This document shows, piece after piece, positions 1 through 5,043 of a DNA stretch of 6,686 nucleotides. Below the pieces are notes generated by a model. The model made no database searches, was not told where the DNA came from, and saw nothing but the letters and a program-made list of their open reading frames with translations. Where the stretch lies: contig CAMLIY010000171.1 in the NCBI GenBank assembly GCA_946480125.1, forward strand, positions 1 through 6,686, given 5' to 3'. Position 1 is the first letter of the stretch, and the number at the start of each line of letters is the position of its first letter. The stretch comes from an uncultured Asticcacaulis sp. Its GTDB lineage: Bacteria > Pseudomonadota > Alphaproteobacteria > Caulobacterales > Caulobacteraceae. The position numbers and the translations under genes are program-made.

Positions 1-1229
1 TGTTTGAAATGACGCGCGGCATGGTGCTGTCCGGCTTTCCGTGGAATCCGGCCGGCTCGACCTGGAAAGCCGGCAGCGCCCTGTCGCAGATGGCGGCCTA
101 TGTCGGCGTCTATGGCCTCGGCTTCGTCACGGTGCTGGCGTTTTCAAGCGTCGGCATTATCCGGCGGGGAAAAGGCGTATCAGGCTATGCGCCGGTCCTT
201 TTCGGGGCACTGACGCTTCTCGGTTGCTTCATCGTCGGTGAAACGCGATTGATGACGACGCACATTAGCGATACCGGCTACGCCATTCGTTATGTGCAAC
301 CGGCGATCGGTCAGGAAGCCAAATGGGACAGCAATAATTTCAGCCATTTGTTCTTCTCCTATATCGGTCTGAGTAAGGCGCCGCCCAAGCCGGGTCATCG
401 TGTGCCCGATCTGATTATCTGGCCGGAAGGCGCCCTGCCATTGATGTGGGAGCAGTTGATGGACCCCAAAACCGGCACGGTCGAGGATATGGCGGATCTG
501 CTGACGGATAATCAGTCCCTGCTGATGGGCACCTCCCGGCAGGAAGGCGTGACGCCGGCAGGCCGCCCGGTCTTTCGTAATTCGATGCTGGCGCTTCAGC
601 GTCACAATGGCCAGACACGGGTGATTGGCGCCTATAACAAGTTCAAGCTGGTGCCGTTCGGTGAATTCACGCCTTATCAGGATATCCTCAACCCGCTGGG
701 TATGTCGGCCCTGACGCATTTCGACGACAGCTTTACGCCGGGTGAGCGGACACGACCTCATAGTTTTTCCGGTATTCCAAGGGTTTTGCCGCTGATCTGT
801 TACGAAGGAATCTTCCCTGCACTGGATATGACCAGTTATAGACCACACGACATATTGCGGCCCAAATGGATTATTAATATCTCCAACGACGCTTGGTTTG
901 GCCCGACAACAGGCCCTGTGCAACACCTCAACCTCGCCAGCTTTCGGGCAATAGAGGAAGGTTTGCCCATGGTCAGGTCAACTCCTACGGGAATATCCGC
1001 CGTCATCGATCCCCTGGGACGTGTTGTTTCGGGCACCTCAATAGGTTTAGGCGTGGCTGGATACATGGACGTAACCTTGCCTTCTGAGGCAAATGTTACC
1101 GCTTTTGCGCAACAAAGATATGCCTATCTTGTTTTTGTATGTCTGCTTTGCTTGGGAATAATTGTTTTCAACCAGGCCTATTCTGTCAGAACCTGGCCTT
1201 TTCTGAGAAAAAACCAGCCTGTTCGCTAA
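1..1229 (+). CDS. lnt: Apolipoprotein N-acyltransferase, C-terminal part (5' partial)
   Basis: Inner-membrane enzyme that adds the third acyl chain to the N-terminal cysteine of diacylated lipoproteins, the last step of lipoprotein maturation. The frame is open to the left edge, so the true start lies outside; the first ATG at 9 is internal. Counting from that Met, a GFPW motif sits at residues 9-12 and two hydrophobic segments at about 33-51 and 60-78. The nitrilase-fold domain follows: a conserved Trp (W106), the catalytic Glu in WPE (E140), Lys K211 with E219 in PFGE, and the nucleophile Cys C264 in LICYE. Their spacing matches E. coli E267, K335, E343 and C387. A final membrane helix lies at about 371-389. 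All catalytic residues are present. GC content falls from about two thirds near the left to about 45% in much of the last 450 bases. The next gene starts 102 bases downstream, and no intrinsic terminator is visible after this one. Confidence 0.97.
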   Translation, partial: FEMTRGMVLSGFPWNPAGSTWKAGSALSQMAAYVGVYGLGFVTVLAFSSVGIIRRGKGVSGYAPVLFGALTLLGCFIVGETRLMTTHISDTGYAIRYVQPAIGQEAKWDSNNFSHLFFSYIGLSKAPPKPGHRVPDLIIWPEGALPLMWEQLMDPKTGTVEDMADLLTDNQSLLMGTSRQEGVTPAGRPVFRNSMLALQRHNGQTRVIGAYNKFKLVPFGEFTPYQDILNPLGMSALTHFDDSFTPGERTRPHSFSGIPRVLPLICYEGIFPALDMTSYRPHDILRPKWIINISNDAWFGPTTGPVQHLNLASFRAIEEGLPMVRSTPTGISAVIDPLGRVVSGTSIGLGVAGYMDVTLPSEANVTAFAQQRYAYLVFVCLLCLGIIVFNQAYSVRTWPFLRKNQPVR

Positions 1230-1246
1230 AAAAATGTAGCCCAATG

Positions 1247-1277
1247 TGAACAGTTTCGCTATGCGGGAACGTATAAT
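1247..1277 (+). promoter_or_regulatory. Candidate promoter of the XRE regulator gene
   Basis: A consensus -10 hexamer TATAAT lies at 1272-1277. The best -35-like hexamer is TGAACA at 1247-1252, with a long 19-base spacer, so the -35 is weak. The -10 is embedded in an 11-base odd palindrome (1271-1281, GTATA-A-TATAC). The sequence ACAGTTT occurs at 1250-1256 and again at 1280-1286, exactly 30 bases apart, on either side of the -10. This symmetry would suit autoregulation by the downstream DNA-binding protein, which is inference. The leader would be about 50 bases long. Confidence 0.5.
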
Positions 1278-1331
1278 ATACAGTTTGGTCGATTTCCCCC
1301 CATCGGCCGTGTAAAAAGTAAGAGGCATAAG

Positions 1332-1751
1332 TTGGACGATAATTTGAAGGCTGAACGCGGCCCCAACCCCGTCGATCTACACGTTGGCGCCCGCGTCAGA
1401 ATGCGCCGCAAGTTCCTGGGCATGAGTCAGGAAGGCCTTGCGGAAACCATCGCGCTGACCTTTCAGCAGGTGCAAAAATATGAACGCGGTTCCAACCGTA
1501 TCAGTGCTTCAAAGTTATGGGAAATTGGCAGGGCCCTCAAGGCTCCAGTCGCCTATTTCTTTGAAGGCTATGGCGAGAATGAAATGGTTGAAGGCTTTTC
1601 GGAATCGGAATCCGAGCAGTTTGTTCATGGCTTCCTGATGACGACCGAAGGCATTGAACTCGCAGAAGCTTTTCCGCGCATCAAAAACGCCAAGCACCGT
1701 CGCCGCATTCTGGAACTGGTGCGCAGTCTCGCCGAAGACGACGACGCATAA
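1332..1751 (+). CDS. XRE (Cro/CI)-family helix-turn-helix transcriptional regulator
   Basis: Small DNA-binding protein of 139 residues. The HTH_3/XRE domain spans about residues 16-72: a basic first helix (RVRMRRKFLG), helix 2 starting at MSQEGLAE (31-38), and a recognition helix in TFQQVQKYERGSNRIS (43-58), the classic XRE signature. A short hydrophobic segment (PVAYFFEG, 72-79) and a C-terminal helical part rich in Arg/Lys (113-133) follow, ending in acidic residues. The start is TTG at 1332, chosen because AGAGG (1321-1325) lies 6 bases upstream and the protein then begins just before the HTH domain. Proteins of this form are commonly found beside metK and lnt in alphaproteobacteria. Its targets cannot be read from the sequence; metK and its own promoter are reasonable guesses only. 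The gene is closed off by its own terminator, so it is probably not co-transcribed with metK. Confidence 0.93.
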   Translation: MDDNLKAERGPNPVDLHVGARVRMRRKFLGMSQEGLAETIALTFQQVQKYERGSNRISASKLWEIGRALKAPVAYFFEGYGENEMVEGFSESESEQFVHGFLMTTEGIELAEAFPRIKNAKHRRRILELVRSLAEDDDA

Positions 1752-1778
1752 TTACTGAATTATATTGATTTAGTGGCC

Positions 1779-1811
1779 AAAAGCCCTGCTTTTCAGAAGG
1801 CAGGGCTTTTT
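1779..1811 (+). terminator. Intrinsic terminator after the XRE gene
   Basis: An 11-bp perfect stem pairs AAAAGCCCTGC (1779-1789) with GCAGGGCTTTT (1800-1810), with a 10-base apical region that can pair further. The stem core is GC-rich and the 3' side runs into a T5 tract (1807-1811). It lies 27 bases after the XRE stop codon. The A-tract on the 5' side means it could also terminate transcription from the opposite strand. Confidence 0.9.
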
Positions 1812-1850
1812 GCTGCTATTAATTCCCCATTTTGGCGAATTAAGCGCACG

Positions 1851-1886
1851 TTATTCTTCAAAACACGGGCCCTGCTGATAGAATAA
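1851..1886. repeat. Bulged 10-bp inverted repeat upstream of the metK promoter
   Basis: TTATTCT (1851-1857) pairs with AGAATAA (1880-1886). After one bulged base (T1879) the stem continues as TCA (1858-1860) with TGA (1876-1878). The 15-base loop contains the self-complementary GGGCCC (1867-1872). It lies just upstream of the metK -35 and is followed by no T-run. It may be a regulator site or chance; the function is unknown. Confidence 0.4.
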
Positions 1887-1898
1887 GGAAAAAGTCGC

Positions 1899-1927
1899 TT
1901 GATCATATAAACATATCTTTATATGCT
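1899..1927 (+). promoter_or_regulatory. Candidate sigma70-type promoter of metK
   Basis: TTGATC (1899-1904, four of six consensus bases) is separated by exactly 17 bases from TATGCT (1922-1927, four of six). Transcription would start near 1934, giving a leader of only about 33 bases. That is too short for the SAM riboswitch classes I know, so control is more likely at the DNA level through the overlapping palindrome. Confidence 0.55.
1904..1925. promoter_or_regulatory. Palindromic operator in the metK promoter
   Basis: A 22-bp palindrome with a single mismatched pair: the half-sites CATATAAA (1904-1911) and TTTATATG (1918-1925) flank a central CATATC (1912-1917) whose ATAT core is itself symmetric. 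Only C1912 against C1917 breaks the symmetry. It covers the entire -35/-10 spacer and reaches into the -10, so a bound dimer would exclude RNA polymerase. Palindromic sites near methionine-cycle genes in Proteobacteria are known targets of ArsR-family regulators such as SahR and SamR. The identity of the binder here is inference, and the neighbouring XRE protein is another candidate. Confidence 0.65.
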
Positions 1928-1966
1928 TATGAGGAAGCCGAATTAAGCCTGCGAAAGTTTCGAACC

Positions 1967-3139
1967 ATGCGCTCCAACTATATCTTCACCAGCGAAAGCG
2001 TCTCCGAAGGTCATCCCGACAAGGTGGCGGATCGCATTTCAGATGTTGTCGTCGATGCTTTCCTGGCGCGTGACCCTGAAGCGCGTGTGGCTTGTGAAAC
2101 CCTGGTAACGACCAATCGCATCGTTCTGGCCGGGGAAGTGCGGGCCAGCGATGACCAGATCGAGGGCATCATCAGCGGCCTGGAAGAGAAGGTCCGTCAT
2201 GCCGTCAAGGATATCGGCTATGCGCAAAAAGGCTTCCATTGGGCCATGGCGGATTATGCCTGCCACCTGCATGCTCAGTCGGCCGATATCGCCCAAGGCG
2301 TCGATTCCGGTGACAACAAGGATGAAGGCGCCGGCGATCAGGGCATCATGTTTGGCTATGCGACGGATGAAACCGAAGAACTGACCCCCGCGCCGCTGCA
2401 ATGGTCGCACAACATCCTGCACCGTTTGGCCGAGGCGCGCCATGCCGGTGAACATCGCCTGGAACCGGACGCCAAGTCGCAGGTGACGGTCCAGTATGAA
2501 AATGGCGTGCCGTCGCGCATCCTGAAAATCCTTGTGTCTCACCAGCATCAGGACGGCCTGACGCCGTCAGATGTTGAAGCCATCATCAAGCCCTACGCGC
2601 TCGAAGTTTTGCCGGCCGGCATGGTGACCGCCGATACCGAATGGCTGGTCAATCCGACCGGCAATTTCGTCATCGGCGGCCCGGATGGTGACGCGGGCCT
2701 GACCGGTCGCAAGATCATTGTCGATACCTACGGTGGTGCGGCGCCCCATGGCGGGGGCGCCTTCTCCGGCAAGGACCCAACCAAGGTTGACCGCTCGGCG
2801 GCTTATGCGCTGCGCTACTTGGCCAAGAACGTCGTGGCGGCTGGCCTTGCCAAAAAGTGTACGCTCCAGGTTTCGTATGCCATTGGTGTGTCGAGCCCCC
2901 TCAGCTTCTATGTTGATACCCACGGCACAGGTCAGGTAGACGAAGAAAGACTGGAAGAGATTTTGCCGCAACTGATCGGCGGCCTGACGCCGCGCTCGAT
3001 CCGGACGCATCTGGGTCTCAATAAGCCGATCTATGAGCGCACCACAGCCTATGGTCATTTTGGCCAGAAGCCCGATGCAGAAGGTGGCTTTTCCTGGGAA
3101 AATACTGATCTTGTGGAAGCGTTAAAACGCGAATTTTAG
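1967..3139 (+). CDS. metK: S-adenosylmethionine synthetase (methionine adenosyltransferase)
   Basis: Cytosolic enzyme making SAM from methionine and ATP, with release of phosphate and pyrophosphate. The 390 residues are close to the usual length of about 384-390 and collinear with the family. The N-terminal motif [14 protein letters not shown] includes GHPDK at 15-19, whose His and Asp bind phosphate and Mg. The family signature [12 protein letters not shown] starts at 121. The glycine-rich phosphate-binding signature GGGAFSGKD lies at 262-270. The C-terminus contains AYGHFG (361-366). The ATG at 1967 is chosen because homologues start just before the [16 protein letters not shown] block. Shine-Dalgarno pairing is weak (GAAAG at 1953-1957). 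The gene has its own promoter and operator and is separated from trmB by 82 bases containing a strong palindrome. SAM is the substrate of the downstream TrmB. Confidence 0.99.
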   Translation: MRSNYIFTSESVSEGHPDKVADRISDVVVDAFLARDPEARVACETLVTTNRIVLAGEVRASDDQIEGIISGLEEKVRHAVKDIGYAQKGFHWAMADYACHLHAQSADIAQGVDSGDNKDEGAGDQGIMFGYATDETEELTPAPLQWSHNILHRLAEARHAGEHRLEPDAKSQVTVQYENGVPSRILKILVSHQHQDGLTPSDVEAIIKPYALEVLPAGMVTADTEWLVNPTGNFVIGGPDGDAGLTGRKIIVDTYGGAAPHGGGAFSGKDPTKVDRSAAYALRYLAKNVVAAGLAKKCTLQVSYAIGVSSPLSFYVDTHGTGQVDEERLEEILPQLIGGLTPRSIRTHLGLNKPIYERTTAYGHFGQKPDAEGGFSWENTDLVEALKREF

Positions 3140-3172
3140 ACCACGGCGCCAATTCGTTTTGGCAAAAGGAAC

Positions 3173-3206
3173 AGAGGGGGTTATACGGCGCCGTATAACC
3201 CCCTCT
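3173..3206. repeat. Perfect 34-bp palindrome between metK and trmB
   Basis: The 17-base arm AGAGGGGGTTATACGGC (3173-3189) is followed without spacer by its exact reverse complement (3190-3206). As RNA it would form a very stable hairpin of about 15 bp closed by a four-base loop at GCGC. It begins 34 bases after the metK stop codon and ends 15 bases before the trmB ATG. No T-run follows on either strand, so it is not a standard intrinsic terminator. It may be a transcript-end stabiliser, a partial terminator, a dimeric regulator site or a REP-like element; the sequence alone does not decide. Confidence 0.85.
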
Positions 3207-3221
3207 CATTTCCGAGACGCA

Positions 3222-3911
3222 ATGCCTGAAGAAAATACACCACCCGCCGAATGGGGGCCCGTGCGCTCTTTCGGGCGGATCAAGTCGCGCAAGCTGAAAC
3301 CACAGCAGGCGACCCTGTTCGATACTCTGCTGCCGCAGATCGAAGCGACGGATGCGCGTGTCGATATCGCGCTGGCCTCTGGGCGGGATCTGTGGTTGGA
3401 AATCGGCTTTGGCGGGGGTGAGCATCTGGCCGCTCAAGCAGGGAAAAATCCCGAGGTCACCTGCATAGGCTGCGAACCCTTCCTCAATGGCGTCGGTTCT
3501 GCCTTGCGCCACATTGAAGACGGTGGCCTGGAAAATGTGCTGATCCTGCCTGGCGATGCGCGGCCCTTGCTCGACAAATTGCCCGAAGCATCCGTGAGCC
3601 GGATTTTCATCCTGTTCGCTGATCCGTGGCCCAAGGCGCGGCATAACAAGCGTCGCTTTATCCAGCCTGAGACGGTCTCTTCCTTTGCCCGGGTGTTAAA
3701 ACCTGGGGGCATAGCGCGTTTCGCCACCGACTGGGCGGACTATGCTGACTGGGCCCTGGAGCGTTTTCTCGCCAGTGCGGATTTTGACTGGCCAGCGCAA
3801 ACACAGTCCGACTGGAATATGCCGCCTGTCGACCACATCACCACGCGTTACGAAACCAAAGGCCTGGGCGATTGCCAACCGGTATTCTTCGATTTCGTGC
3901 GCAAGGGTTAA
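3222..3911 (+). CDS. trmB: tRNA (guanine-N7-)-methyltransferase
   Basis: SAM-dependent enzyme forming 7-methylguanosine in the variable loop of tRNA (position 46 in the E. coli enzyme). The protein has 229 residues from the ATG at 3222, close to the roughly 240 of E. coli. Visible motifs are the N-terminal SFGRIKSRKLKPQQ block, the SAM-binding loop EIGFGGGEHL (60-69), an acidic residue after strand 2 (CEPFLNG), the family signature DPWPKARHNKRR (134-145) and the C-terminal TRYETKG (208-214). An in-frame TTG at 3159 would add 21 residues. I reject it because those codons run through the perfect palindrome, have no Shine-Dalgarno and are unlike the family's N-terminus. The chosen ATG itself has only a weak GAGA (3214-3217) upstream. 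The stop codon overlaps that of the convergent minus-strand gene. Confidence 0.95.
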   Translation: MPEENTPPAEWGPVRSFGRIKSRKLKPQQATLFDTLLPQIEATDARVDIALASGRDLWLEIGFGGGEHLAAQAGKNPEVTCIGCEPFLNGVGSALRHIEDGGLENVLILPGDARPLLDKLPEASVSRIFILFADPWPKARHNKRRFIQPETVSSFARVLKPGGIARFATDWADYADWALERFLASADFDWPAQTQSDWNMPPVDHITTRYETKGLGDCQPVFFDFVRKG

Positions 3912-4162
3912 TCCTGGCCGTAGTCGTTCGGATTGTCACTGTCCGGTTGATCAGCATCCTCGCCGTCGAGATCGCTGACCGCGTTGCGCACGGTTTCGGT
4001 ATTTGAACCCGCCAGATCTTCGCTGGCTATGCGTTCGGGACTATGTTCCACCTCCCCGCTTTGTCCGGCCGGAATGCCGTCATCATTTGGTTCCGGACGA
4101 ATAGGAAACTCAGTGTTCCGCGCGCGCTGGGCGGCATCGATTTTTGCATCCTCGGCTGGCAT
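3908..4162 (-). CDS. Small acidic hypothetical protein
   Basis: An 84-residue ORF on the minus strand, not recognised. Its start is well supported: AGGAG (plus-strand CTCCT, 4169-4173) lies 6 bases before the ATG (4160-4162), a better ribosome site than those of metK, trmB or rimP. The protein has about 22 Asp/Glu among 84 residues and many Pro, Gly, Asn and Ser. It shows no hydrophobic core, signal peptide, membrane segment or Cys, so it is probably disordered. The second half is especially acidic (DLDGEDADQPDSDNPND, 64-80). It is convergent with trmB and divergent from rimP. No clear promoter was found in the 110 bases upstream. Support comes from the ribosome site and from the ORF filling the gap exactly; a chance ORF cannot be excluded. 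Function unknown. Confidence 0.7.
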   Translation of the reverse strand: MPAEDAKIDAAQRARNTEFPIRPEPNDDGIPAGQSGEVEHSPERIASEDLAGSNTETVRNAVSDLDGEDADQPDSDNPNDYGQD

Positions 4163-4168
4163 GTCGAT

Positions 4169-4173
4169 CTCCT
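4169..4173 (-). promoter_or_regulatory. Ribosome binding site of the acidic minus-strand gene
   Basis: The minus-strand sequence CAGGAGATCGAC directly precedes the ATG and contains AGGAG with a 6-base spacer. It is one of the two best Shine-Dalgarno sequences in the window and the main reason for accepting this otherwise unrecognised ORF. Confidence 0.7.
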
Positions 4174-4288
4174 GTTTGACTGTCGAAGAACATATTACGA
4201 CGGCAGGTCATAAAGGCGCGCCATGTGAATATATAGCTGAGATAAAGGGACTATAGGTCTGGCTCTTGATCCCGATTCGAATTTATCC

Positions 4289-4317
4289 TTGGCAAATCGA
4301 AAAAGCCGGCCTATATA
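4289..4317 (+). promoter_or_regulatory. Candidate promoter of the rimP-nusA operon
   Basis: TTGGCA (4289-4294, five of six consensus bases) and TATATA (4312-4317) are separated by exactly 17 bases, the best sigma70-like pair in the window. Transcription would start near 4324, about 80 bases before the rimP start codon. A bulged inverted repeat, TTCGA(A)TTT (4276-4284) with AAATCGAA (4294-4301), flanks the -35. A GATTC (4274-4278), which fits the GANTC target of the CcrM methylase of Caulobacterales, lies 10 bases upstream. Confidence 0.7.
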
Positions 4318-4327
4318 ACGGGCCAAC

Positions 4328-4390
4328 ATGACCGATTGCCGAAAGGCGACGGCGGCGGCCACAGAGCCTGCCGCCTTTTTTATTGCTTAA
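4328..4390 (+). CDS. Putative 20-codon leader ORF of rimP
   Basis: An ATG at 4328 opens a 20-residue ORF ending in TAA at 4388-4390. It starts only about 4 bases from the predicted transcription start, so translation would be nearly leaderless. The peptide is Ala-rich and ends in PAAFFIA. The ORF runs through the whole terminator-like hairpin, so a translating ribosome would prevent hairpin formation. It is in the same frame as rimP, whose TTG follows 12 bases after the stop. No similarity is recognised and translation is unproven; it may be a chance ORF. Confidence 0.25.
   Translation: MTDCRKATAAATEPAAFFIA
4336..4349 (+). promoter_or_regulatory. GAAA-tetraloop hairpin in the rimP leader
   Basis: TTGCC (4336-4340) pairs with GGCGA (4345-4349), including one G-U pair, closed by a GAAA loop (4341-4344) of the stable GNRA class. 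The bases AAAGGCG (4342-4348) can instead pair with CGCCTTT (4372-4378) at the base of the following terminator. The two structures are therefore mutually exclusive in that register. Confidence 0.45.
4351..4381 (+). terminator. Intrinsic terminator or attenuator in the rimP leader
   Basis: GGCGGC (4351-4356) pairs with GCCGCC (4370-4375). The stem extends by GG (4357-4358) with CC (4367-4368) past a bulged T4369, leaving an 8-base loop. Six T follow directly (4376-4381). It has the form of a factor-independent terminator but lies between the candidate promoter and rimP, about 20 bases before the start codon. No plus-strand gene lies upstream since trmB 440 bases away. It therefore looks like an attenuator of rimP-nusA, or the end of a short leader RNA. 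Confidence 0.75.
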
Positions 4391-4402
4391 AGAAAAACCA
4401 AA

Positions 4403-5023
4403 TTGCGCGCCAAAACCACTGAAGAACGTAAGCTGCTCGAAATTTTCGATCCGATCGCCGAAGAACTGGCGCTCAATATCGTGCGCGTGCGCCTGCAGGG
4501 GTCTCGCGAGCCTGGTGGTTCGCGCTTTTTGCAGATCATGGCCGAGCGCAAGACGGACGGTGAGATCAATGTCACCCAGTGCGCGCGCCTGTCGCGCGCC
4601 ATTTCGGCCTATATCGATGAGGTAGATCCGATCCCCGGTGAGTTCACGCTCGAAGTGTCGTCGCCCGGCATCGATCGCCCCCTGACCCGCCTGTCGGATT
4701 TCGAGACCTATGAAGGTCTGGAGGCCCGCATCGAACTGGACCGCCTGGCCGAGGGTCGTAAGCGCTTCCGCGGCATCCTGGCCGGCATCGAAGATGATCA
4801 TATCGCCATCGATCTCGAAGGCGAGGCCGAAACCGCCCTTATGCCGTTCGACTGGATCGTCGACGCCAAGCTGATCCTCAATGATGAGCTTCTCAAACGT
4901 GGCGCCGAGGCCAAGGCCGCACGAGGTGAAGAAGACGATGAAGAAGACGAAGATTTTGACGACGCCGATTTCGAGGATGAAGACAGCCTCGACGACGACG
5001 ATGCCGCCAATGAAAATAAATAG
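4403..5023 (+). CDS. rimP: Ribosome maturation factor RimP
   Basis: Cytosolic factor needed for maturation of the 30S ribosomal subunit. The protein has 206 residues. The N-terminal domain covers about 8-90 and includes [30 protein letters not shown] sequence (43-68) and the family hallmark [14 protein letters not shown] (83-96). The C-terminal SH3-like domain covers about 97-160 and ends in [11 protein letters not shown]. After residue 175 comes a tail in which 20 of 25 residues (176-200) are Asp or Glu. Typical RimP is about 150 residues, so the excess length is this tail. The start is TTG at 4403: an in-frame TAA at 4388 prevents an earlier start and the family N-terminus fits. Shine-Dalgarno pairing is poor (AAAGAA), so translation may be limited. 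It is the first gene of the rimP-nusA operon, 20 bases before nusA. Confidence 0.97.
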   Translation: MRAKTTEERKLLEIFDPIAEELALNIVRVRLQGSREPGGSRFLQIMAERKTDGEINVTQCARLSRAISAYIDEVDPIPGEFTLEVSSPGIDRPLTRLSDFETYEGLEARIELDRLAEGRKRFRGILAGIEDDHIAIDLEGEAETALMPFDWIVDAKLILNDELLKRGAEAKAARGEEDDEEDEDFDDADFEDEDSLDDDDAANENK

Positions 5024-5043
5024 ATAAACAGAAGGACTCACAA

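Noticed and set aside
180..926. Long minus-strand ORF opposite lnt
   Set aside because: The plus strand encodes Lnt with all catalytic residues; the antisense product has no recognisable domain and is Arg/His-rich as expected for a shadow in GC-rich DNA.
1929..1946. Five-codon ORF (ATG to TAA) before metK
   Set aside because: Its ATG lies at or upstream of the predicted transcription start and it is too short to support; probably chance.
1812..1966. SAM-sensing riboswitch upstream of metK
   Set aside because: I see no SAM-II, SAM/SAH or other recognisable SAM aptamer pattern, and the predicted leader from the best promoter is only about 33 bases.
3140..3221. Canonical intrinsic terminator for metK at the 34-bp palindrome
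   Set aside because: The hairpin is strong enough, but no T-run follows on either strand, so I list it as a palindrome of unknown function.
4175..4402. tRNA gene in the rimP leader, as in the E. coli metY-rimP-nusA operon
   Set aside because: No cloverleaf, TTCRA loop or 3' acceptor pairing can be found; the only strong structures are the two leader hairpins.
4283..5041. Long minus-strand ORF opposite rimP with an apparently hydrophobic N-terminus
   Set aside because: It is a shadow: the Val/Phe-rich start is simply the complement of the GAC/GAA-rich acidic tail of RimP, and rimP is clearly coding on the plus strand.
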